Below, in pieces: positions 1 to 4,648 of a stretch of 7,045 bases of DNA. The stretch is from Paracoccaceae bacterium (lineage in GTDB: Bacteria > Pseudomonadota > Alphaproteobacteria > Rhodobacterales > Rhodobacteraceae). The stretch lies in NCBI GenBank assembly GCA_030625695.1, contig DAOUQK010000199.1:1-7045 (forward strand). Reading direction: 5' to 3'. The stretch's first letter is position 1. The number at the start of each line of letters is the position of its first letter. The translations under genes and the position numbers were made by a program. The notes under the pieces are model-generated. The model saw nothing but the letters and a program-made list of their open reading frames with translations. It was not told the DNA's origin and searched no databases.

Positions 1-110
1 GCGAGTCCTTGGCTGGTTTTAGGCACAAGAACTGTTTGTTTGAATACCTTACAATTCTCTAAACGCTCGATTAGCCTGCCTGCATCCTGAACCCAACCCA
101 AAGGCCTCAC
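1..110. other. Upstream intergenic leader, no gene assigned
   Basis: This stretch is AT-richer than the genes that follow. On the + strand one frame is open from the left edge to a TGA at 88-90. On the minus strand one frame is open from inside the first gene through to the left edge. Neither has a recognisable motif, and frames of about 30 codons are expected by chance, so I do not call a gene. The stretch most likely carries the promoter of the CoA transferase gene, and possibly the control region or end of a neighbour outside the window. Confidence 0.4.
50..55 (+). promoter_or_regulatory. Candidate -10 box (TACAAT) for the CoA transferase gene
   Basis: TACAAT matches the sigma-70 -10 consensus at 5 of 6 positions and lies 55 bases before the ATG at 111. 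No good -35 hexamer sits 16-18 bases upstream; the region there reads around AAGAAC. If real, the promoter would be weak or activator-dependent. A loose dyad, ACAA at 25-28 and TTGT at 36-39, lies just upstream and could be a regulator site, but that is only a guess. Confidence 0.3.
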
Positions 111-1325
111 ATGCCCGGACCCCTTGAAGGAATTCGCATCATTGATGCCACCACAATGATTTCTGGCCCGCTTGCCACTATGATCATTGCGGATCAGGGC
201 GCTGATGTAATCAAGATTGAACACCCTAATGGCGGCGATCATTCGCGACATGTCGCAGACCGTCGGGGCGGCTTTGCTTCATCGTTTCTGAACAACAACC
301 GCAACAAGCGATCTGTCACTTTGAACCTGAAAGACCCGCGCGGGGTCGCCGCAGTGCTAAAGCTGTGCGAGACCGCCGATGTATTTGTCCAGAATTTCCG
401 CCCCGGAGTAGCGGAGCGCATCGGTATCGGAGAGGCTGCTATCCGCGCCGTGCGGCCAGATATCGTTTATACCTCAATCGCCGGGTTCGGCTTTAAAGGC
501 GATTGGGCCAACAAGCCGGTTTATGATCCGCTTATTCAGGCTCTGTCCGGTTTGGCCAGCATTCAAGGCGGGTCAGATCAAGCAAGGCCTCGTTTGGTGC
601 GCACAATTTTGCCCGACAAAGTCACAGCCATTCAGGCCAGTCAGGCCATCACTGCGGCGTTGTTTGCACGTCTGCGGACGGGGGAAGGTACACATATCCA
701 CCTGTCCATGCTCGATACGTTGGTGGCATTTTTGTGGAGCTCTGACATGTCCGGCTATACCTTTGTCGGTGACGAGGTGGCTGAGGAGAAAGACGGCAAA
801 ACCCAGTCTTTCATCGAACTGATTTATCAGACTATGGATGGTTGGATGGCTGTGTCGGCGCACACAGATTCGACGTGGAAAGGTCTGGCTGCCGCCGTTG
901 GACAACCGGAATGGCTCGAAGATCCCCGGTTTAACTCGGTTGCGCTGCGCGAGATCAACAAACCCGCTCGGTTGGAATTGACGCAATCGGCGCTGATCAC
1001 GGACAGTACCGACAGCTGGATGCGCCGCCTTGGTGCCCATGACGTTCCCTGTGCGCCTGTACTGACCCGGCGACAGATGCACACCCATCCCCAGATCATC
1101 GCCAATGGCAGCGTGATTCAGATCGATCACCCGGATGCAGGCCCACTGCGGCAGGCGCGGTCCCCGGCGCAATTCTCGGCAACCCCAATTGATCCGCCAA
1201 ACCCTGCCCGCCAGTTGGGTGCTGACACCGAAACGGTACTGGCCGAGGCGGGATATTCCGCCGAAACCATCGCCGAATGGATCGCAGACGGCGTCGCCAC
1301 AGGCGCGCAGAAAGGCGCCACATGA
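111..1325 (+). CDS. Class III CoA transferase (CaiB/BaiF family)
   Basis: This 404-residue protein belongs to the family III CoA transferases, cytosolic enzymes that move CoA from an acyl-CoA donor to a carboxylic acid through an aspartyl-CoA thioester. The N-terminus (LEGIRIIDATT, then SGPLATMIIADQGADVIKIEHP at about residues 19-39) is the typical CoA-binding Rossmann-like start. NRNKRSVTLNLKDPRG (about 63-78) and FVQNFRPGVAERIG (about 92-105) are further family hallmarks. Asp139 in the VYDPLIQALSGL segment occupies the place of the catalytic aspartate. Length is normal for the family and no frameshift is seen. The start is ATG with AAAGG at 100-104, 6 bases upstream. The stop overlaps the next gene's ATG, indicating an operon with the amidase. 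The substrate cannot be read from sequence: formyl-CoA:oxalate, succinyl-CoA:dicarboxylate and carnitine-type enzymes all share these motifs. Family certain, substrate unknown. Confidence 0.93.
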   Translation: MPGPLEGIRIIDATTMISGPLATMIIADQGADVIKIEHPNGGDHSRHVADRRGGFASSFLNNNRNKRSVTLNLKDPRGVAAVLKLCETADVFVQNFRPGVAERIGIGEAAIRAVRPDIVYTSIAGFGFKGDWANKPVYDPLIQALSGLASIQGGSDQARPRLVRTILPDKVTAIQASQAITAALFARLRTGEGTHIHLSMLDTLVAFLWSSDMSGYTFVGDEVAEEKDGKTQSFIELIYQTMDGWMAVSAHTDSTWKGLAAAVGQPEWLEDPRFNSVALREINKPARLELTQSALITDSTDSWMRRLGAHDVPCAPVLTRRQMHTHPQIIANGSVIQIDHPDAGPLRQARSPAQFSATPIDPPNPARQLGADTETVLAEAGYSAETIAEWIADGVATGAQKGAT

Positions 1326-2290
1326 TGCACCATCAGCTTGCCGCGACGCCCAAGACCGTCCACTGGGGGCGCTTTTGGTCAGAACTGCCATCGGTGCTGA
1401 CCGTTGCAGCAGGAGACCGGGTGACGATCCAAACATTCTCGGGTCGCGAAGAAGTCCTGCCCGCTGAGGGTTCGGGCATGACAGTTGCCACAGAGCACAG
1501 CAAGATCTTAGAGGCGCACTTGCCACGTCACGCCCATCTTCTGACCGGCCCTGTGGCAATCGAAGGCGCGATCCCCGGTGACGTCCTGAAAATCGAGATT
1601 GAACAGATAGAGCTGGGGGCCGATTGGGGCTACAACGTCGTGCGCCCAGCCTCAGGTACATTGCCCGGCGAATTTCCAGTCTCGGCCGCTACAGTCACGC
1701 AAATCCCGATTGATCGTTCCAATCTGACTTGTCGGTTGCCCTGGGGGGCAACTCTGCCGCTAGCGCCGTTCTTCGGGGTGATGGGGGTGGCCCCGCCGCC
1801 GAAATGGGGCGAACTGACTTCAATCCAGCCGCGTATTCATGGTGGCAATATTGACTTGAAACTGCTGACTGAAGGCGCGACTTTGTATTTGCCTGTGCAT
1901 GTCGAGGGCGCACTGTTCTCTTGCGGTGACGGCCATGGGTGTCAGGGCGACGGCGAAGTCTGCATAACTGCCTTGGAAACAGCACTAACAGGGACATTCA
2001 GGTTCGAATTGCTGAAATCTGGCACGACCCGTATCGACTTTCCACGGGCGGAAACTCCTACCGAACTGATCTCGATGGGGTTTCACGCAAGCCTTGATAC
2101 CGCGCTGCAGATTGCGCTGCGTCAGATGATCGTGATGATCCGCGAGCGCACCGGGATCACAAAGACTGAGGCCTATCAGCTGTGTTCCCTGGCCGCCGAC
2201 TTTGCCGTCACCCAATCAGTCAACCAAGAAAAAGGCGTTCATGGCCGCCTGCGCAAGACAATTCTAGAGAGTGGTGTTGCCGCAGTTTAG
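1322..2290 (+). CDS. Acetamidase/formamidase family amidohydrolase
   Basis: This 322-residue protein belongs to the FmdA/AmdA family, which hydrolyses short amides such as formamide or acetamide to the acid and ammonia. Family landmarks run in order: TPKTVHWGRF near residues 9-18; a GDVL segment near 86-89; PRIHGGNIDLKLLTEG at about 170-185; LYLPVHVEGALFSCGDGHG followed by QGDGEVCITALE at about 188-219, which is the most conserved block and carries acidic and histidine residues at the active site; and a C-terminal EAYQLCSLAADFAVTQSVN block near 283-301. It is of the short type; the Methylophilus formamidase is over 400 residues. Two adjacent ATGs (1322 and 1325) are possible starts. I use 1322, which gives an ATGA overlap with the CoA transferase stop; GAAAGG at 1310-1315 serves either. 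An in-frame ATG at 1277 lies inside the upstream gene and would add an arginine-rich, unconserved tail, so it is rejected. In this family the true substrate often differs from formamide or acetamide. Confidence 0.92.
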   Translation: MMHHQLAATPKTVHWGRFWSELPSVLTVAAGDRVTIQTFSGREEVLPAEGSGMTVATEHSKILEAHLPRHAHLLTGPVAIEGAIPGDVLKIEIEQIELGADWGYNVVRPASGTLPGEFPVSAATVTQIPIDRSNLTCRLPWGATLPLAPFFGVMGVAPPPKWGELTSIQPRIHGGNIDLKLLTEGATLYLPVHVEGALFSCGDGHGCQGDGEVCITALETALTGTFRFELLKSGTTRIDFPRAETPTELISMGFHASLDTALQIALRQMIVMIRERTGITKTEAYQLCSLAADFAVTQSVNQEKGVHGRLRKTILESGVAAV

Positions 2291-2305
2291 GTCCAGTTTC
2301 TTTCG

Positions 2306-2318
2306 AGCAAAACTTGCT
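2306..2318. repeat. Short perfect palindrome AGCAA-AAC-TTGCT
   Basis: A 5-bp inverted repeat separated by 3 bases lies 15 bases after the amidase stop and immediately upstream of the Shine-Dalgarno at 2322-2327. It could be a small operator or a weak hairpin. There is no T-run after it, so it is not a normal intrinsic terminator. Inverted repeats this short also occur by chance. Confidence 0.25.
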
Positions 2319-2331
2319 ATGAAGGAGACGT

Positions 2332-2397
2332 ATGATGACGACGAGATACACCGAGGAATGCGTTGGCTTTCCATGCCTTAGCCCAACGATAAAGTAA
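2332..2397 (+). CDS. Possible 21-residue leader peptide or gene remnant
   Basis: An ATG-ATG start at 2332/2335 follows a strong Shine-Dalgarno, AAGGAG at 2322-2327. That is 4 bases from the first ATG and 7 from the second, so the second may be the real start. The frame runs 21 codons to TAA at 2395-2397. The peptide begins MMTTRYTEECVGF, contains two cysteines and ends in SPTIK. I recognise no family. Its stop lies 46 bases before the DUF2855 gene, and it sits between two genes that point the same way. It could be a regulatory leader peptide, the intact start of a gene whose remainder was deleted, or a chance frame behind a chance Shine-Dalgarno. The strength and spacing of the ribosome-binding site are the only positive evidence. 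Confidence 0.3.
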   Translation: MMTTRYTEECVGFPCLSPTIK

Positions 2398-2443
2398 CCG
2401 AACAAGGCGCTCGATTTGGGGCAACTATGCAGAAGGAAAAACC

Positions 2444-3544
2444 ATGACCCATAACGGTATTGATCTGATCGTGACCCGCAACGACCTGTCGCAGACGCAG
2501 ATTGTGAAGTCTTCGTTTCCCGATCCTTTGCCTGAGGGCAGTTGCCTGCTGGAAATCGACAGATTTGCGCTGACAGCGAACAACATCACCTATGGCGTGG
2601 CCGCTGACATGCTGCGCTACTGGGAGTTCTTTCCAACCGGCGATGACACCACCGGACGCATTCCGGTTTGGGGGTTCGCCGATGTGGTGGCCTCGGCCCA
2701 TCCGGATGTTGCAGTTGGCACAAGGGTCTATGGGTATTTGCCAATGTCCACCCATGTGCTGATCTATCCAGACCGGGTGTCGCCGGTGGGATTCTCGGAC
2801 GGGGTGGCGCACCGGGCCGGACTGTCGCCGATCTATAACCATTATTCACTGACGTCGGCCGACCCACAGTGGTCGCCGCAGGGCGAGGCGATGATCAGCC
2901 TGTTCCGGCCACTGTTCACCACGTCGTTCTTGTTGGAGGATCTGCACCGGGAGAATGGCTATTTTGGAGCGCAGACGGTCATTCTGTCCAGCGCGTCAAG
3001 CAAAACGTCGATTGGACTGGCGCATCTGCTATCGCGCACGCGGCCTGAGGGTCCGCGCATTGTCGGTTTGACCAGTGCGGACAATCGGGATTTTGTCGAA
3101 AACCTGGGCTGCTACGACCTGGTGCTTGGATATGAGGAACTGGACAACCTGCCGGTCGGGCCAGCCGCTTATGTCGATATGGCGGGCAATGCCGATTTGC
3201 GTCGACGGGTGCATAGGCGATTGGGGGACGCATTGAAAAGCAGTCGCGCCGTCGGGATGACCCATTGGCAAGCCTCGGGTGGCCTGAGTGGCGATGATTT
3301 GCCGGGCGCACGGCCAGAGTTCTTCTTTGCCCCGTCTTATGCGCAAGAGCGTCTGGCTGCACTGGGACGGGCCGAGTTTCAGGCCCGCCTTGACCTGGCA
3401 TGGTCCGATTTCATTGATCAGGCAGAGCGTTGGATCACGGTCACTGAATTTCGTGGATCGAGCGCGGTTCAGGCACGCTATGATGCCAGCCTGCGCGGTG
3501 ATATCTCTCCACAGGAGGGTCATATTCTGGCGCTGCACGACTGA
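2444..3544 (+). CDS. DUF2855 family protein
   Basis: This 366-residue protein matches the DUF2855 family, whose function is not established and whose fold distantly resembles medium-chain dehydrogenases/quinone reductases. An N-terminal domain (about 1-125) includes RFALTANNITYG at 40-51, VWGFADV at 76-82 and GTRVYGYLPM at 92-101. YNHYSL at 131-136 and a Rossmann-like half follow: TVILSSASSKTSIGLAHLL (about 178-196), GLTSADN (208-214), VENLGCYDLVLGYEEL (218-233) and VDMAGNADLRRRVH (244-257). VGMTHW (270-275) is another conserved block. No zinc-ligand pattern of the alcohol dehydrogenases is evident. AAGGA at 2433-2437, 6 bases before the ATG, supports the start. A 6-codon frame (ATG 2427, TGA 2445-2447) ends across this start codon, which may be chance. 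The protein probably binds a nicotinamide cofactor, by inference from the fold only. It may be co-transcribed with the genes upstream, but the 153-base gap also allows its own promoter. Confidence 0.88.
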   Translation: MTHNGIDLIVTRNDLSQTQIVKSSFPDPLPEGSCLLEIDRFALTANNITYGVAADMLRYWEFFPTGDDTTGRIPVWGFADVVASAHPDVAVGTRVYGYLPMSTHVLIYPDRVSPVGFSDGVAHRAGLSPIYNHYSLTSADPQWSPQGEAMISLFRPLFTTSFLLEDLHRENGYFGAQTVILSSASSKTSIGLAHLLSRTRPEGPRIVGLTSADNRDFVENLGCYDLVLGYEELDNLPVGPAAYVDMAGNADLRRRVHRRLGDALKSSRAVGMTHWQASGGLSGDDLPGARPEFFFAPSYAQERLAALGRAEFQARLDLAWSDFIDQAERWITVTEFRGSSAVQARYDASLRGDISPQEGHILALHD

Positions 3545-3652
3545 CAACGCCTCGCGCCAGCGGAGGCCCGGAAGAAGTTCTGTCAACAGCGTTGCGAGTT
3601 CGATAGGGTCGTATGAAATGAAGTGATCTGTCTCTGGGAAAACAGGGGCGAT
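3545..3652 (-). other. Coding-like minus-strand stretch, possible gene remnant
   Basis: Between the DUF2855 and Nudix genes, one minus-strand frame is open from a TGA at 3653-3655 and reads with a natural amino-acid mix: PVFPETDHFISYDPIE, then LATLLTELLPGLRWREAL. The + strand frames here read much less like protein. The segment loosely recalls the C-terminal tail of an alpha/beta hydrolase, but I cannot confirm this. There is no start, no proper upstream body, and the frame runs on into the antisense of the DUF2855 gene, so it is not an intact gene. A frameshift to the next frame would meet a stop soon after entering the DUF2855 antisense. I record it as a possible decayed convergent gene. 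Confidence 0.2.
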
Positions 3653-3682
3653 TCAGAATGCCCTAAGTTGGAAGAGACTTAG
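3646..3682. repeat. Two adjacent small inverted repeats before the Nudix gene
   Basis: The first is GGGC-g-ATT-CAG-AAT-GCCC at 3646-3663, a 7-bp stem with one bulged base. The second is CTAAGT at 3663-3668 with ACTTAG at 3677-3682, a 6-bp stem around an 8-base loop. They share base 3663. A short TTTT follows at 3691-3694. Together they could weakly terminate transcription from the DUF2855 gene or serve as an operator for the Nudix gene, whose start lies 30 bases downstream. Neither stem is GC-rich enough followed by a T-run to be a convincing intrinsic terminator. Confidence 0.25.
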
Positions 3683-3711
3683 CGCCCTAGTTTTGAGGCA
3701 AAGTAATCAGA

Positions 3712-4356
3712 GTGTCGGTATTGCAACCATATTTGTTCAATCAGTCTTTGCGGACCCAGATACAAGGTCGCCTTGACGGCTTTGCCCCTCAGCCAGCAGA
3801 GCTATGCGATCTACGAGATGCCGCAGTTGCAATTGTCATCGTGAATAACAGTGAGACAAACCAGGCGAGTGTTTTGATGACCCTGCGACCTAAAAAACTG
3901 AACCGCCACGGAGGGCAATATGCCTTGCCCGGCGGGCGTTTGGACGAAGGCGAAACCAATGTTGCAGCGGCCCGGCGTGAGTTGCATGAGGAATTGGGGC
4001 TAGACCTGCTGGAAGATCACGTTCTGGGACAACTTGACCAATTTCCGACACGCTCGGGTTTTCGCATTTCTCCCTTTGTGATGTGGGCACCCGGGACAGT
4101 GGAATTACGACCTGACCCCTCTGAGGTTGCAGAAGTGTTCCTGTTGCCTCTGACTGAACTTGATAGCCCTGACATTCCTCAACTCAGTGCCAGCGAAAAC
4201 AGCGAGCACCCGGTGTTGTCTGCCTACTTCCCGACGTTGGGGCATTATATGTATGCCCCAACGGCGGCCATTCTCTATCAGTTCAGAGAAGTCGCTTTGC
4301 GCGGGGTATCGACCCGCGCTGCGCACTTCGATCAGCCGACCTTTGCGTGGAAATGA
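3712..4356 (+). CDS. Nudix hydrolase, probable CoA pyrophosphatase type
   Basis: This 214-residue cytosolic hydrolase has a perfect Nudix box: Gly75, Glu81, then Arg89-Glu90-Leu91, Glu93-Glu94 and Gly96-Leu97, the metal-binding helix that cleaves nucleoside diphosphates linked to another group. Just before it, VLMTLRPKKLNRHGGQYALPGG (about 54-75, shown here as landmarks: LMT, RHGGQ and LPGG) resembles the NuCoA signature of CoA pyrophosphatases (NudL, NUDT7, NUDT8), with several positions substituted. The later GTVELRPDPSEVAEVFLLPL and a C-terminal PTAAILYQF block also fit that subfamily. It would split CoA or acyl-CoA into 4'-phosphopantetheine and 3',5'-ADP. The start is GTG; an in-frame stop at 3694-3696 leaves no upstream ATG or GTG. 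The only Shine-Dalgarno-like sequence, GAGG at 3695-3698, is 13 bases away, so translation may be weak. A TTG at 3721 is an alternative start. The Nudix assignment is firm; the CoA substrate is a family inference. Confidence 0.88.
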   Translation: MSVLQPYLFNQSLRTQIQGRLDGFAPQPAELCDLRDAAVAIVIVNNSETNQASVLMTLRPKKLNRHGGQYALPGGRLDEGETNVAAARRELHEELGLDLLEDHVLGQLDQFPTRSGFRISPFVMWAPGTVELRPDPSEVAEVFLLPLTELDSPDIPQLSASENSEHPVLSAYFPTLGHYMYAPTAAILYQFREVALRGVSTRAAHFDQPTFAWK

Positions 4357-4404
4357 ATCTCTGTCGGTCTATTTGTTTGTTTTTTAAAAGCGGTCGTTTT
4401 CAGC

Positions 4405-4476
4405 TCATGCAGCCTGCCTTGCTGACACCGTTTGGATTGCCTTGGAGATCCATTGTTCAAATTTCTTAGGGTCCAT
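4405..4476 (-). other. 23-residue minus-strand frame, possible transposase or gene scrap
   Basis: From an ATG at 4476 (reading leftwards) a 23-codon frame ends at TGA 4405-4407. It reads MDPKKFEQWISKAIQT and then VSARQAA, a natural helix-like composition that stands out in otherwise non-coding sequence. There is no Shine-Dalgarno upstream. The character (an acidic/aromatic start followed by a short helix) vaguely recalls the N-terminus of some insertion-sequence transposases, but there is no terminal inverted repeat, no target duplication and no further transposase body. A chance frame is quite possible. Confidence 0.15.
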
Positions 4477-4535
4477 ACTGAAAACGATTGAAGATGTAAC
4501 ACCTGGCTGGTTTCAGACGGGCTCAGATTGGGGAC

Positions 4536-4565
4536 GGTGTTGCGGTTGAAGAAGGGTGTTGTCGG
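4536..4565. repeat. Imperfect direct repeat GGTGTTG(T)CGG
   Basis: GGTGTTGCGG at 4536-4545 is repeated as GGTGTTGTCGG at 4555-4565, 19 bases apart (about two helical turns) and differing by one inserted T. It lies about 85-110 bases before the ThDP gene start and just upstream of the candidate promoter. Two copies on the same helix face could be a regulator site; the evidence is only the repetition and spacing. Confidence 0.25.
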
Positions 4566-4574
4566 ATGATGCTC

Positions 4575-4604
4575 TTGTACGATGCCTCTCAATCCCCGTA
4601 TGTT
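4575..4604 (+). promoter_or_regulatory. Weak candidate promoter for the ThDP enzyme gene
   Basis: TTGTAC at 4575-4580 and TATGTT at 4599-4604 are separated by 18 bases. The match to sigma-70 consensus is poor (3 of 6 and 4 of 6). Position fits a leader of about 35-40 bases before the ATG at 4649. This is the best pair I could find in the gap, not a confident call. Confidence 0.2.
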
Positions 4605-4636
4605 CGCGCAAAACAACCCTTTTGTAATTGCAGAAC

Positions 4637-4641
4637 AAGGA
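4637..4641 (+). promoter_or_regulatory. Ribosome-binding site deciding the ThDP gene start
   Basis: AAGGA sits 7 bases before the ATG at 4649. An in-frame TTG at 4628 lies upstream of this site and would add seven residues; the Shine-Dalgarno falls inside that extension, so the ATG is preferred. Confidence 0.7.
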
Positions 4642-4648
4642 TCGCGCG

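Larger units (their letters stand above)
4357..4648. other. 292-bp intergenic region without a supported gene
   Basis: The first 40 bases are T-rich (TTTGTTTGTTTTTTAAAA around 4372-4389) but lack a GC stem, so no terminator is called for the Nudix gene. The middle contains a short minus-strand frame and the right part a direct repeat and a weak promoter, each listed separately. The Shine-Dalgarno of the ThDP enzyme gene closes the region. The length suggests that the ThDP gene starts its own transcription unit. Confidence 0.5.

Noticed and set aside
1277..1321. Earlier in-frame ATG for the amidase
   Set aside because: It would add an arginine-rich tail inside the upstream coding region and lacks family similarity; the ATGs at 1322/1325 match the usual N-terminus.
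573..1661. Long minus-strand open frame across the CoA transferase and amidase genes
   Set aside because: It is antisense to two clear genes, is rich in Arg, Ser and Pro as shadow frames are in GC-rich DNA, and shows no family motif.
3549..3567. GCCTC...GAGGC hairpin just after the DUF2855 stop as a terminator
   Set aside because: The stem is only 5 bp with a 9-base loop and no T-run follows.
3029..3586. 185-codon minus-strand frame antisense to the DUF2855 gene
   Set aside because: Most of it is the shadow of a well-supported gene. Only the part outside that gene looked protein-like and is reported separately.
4371..4390. T-rich run after the Nudix gene as an intrinsic terminator
   Set aside because: No GC-rich stem precedes the T-run on either strand.
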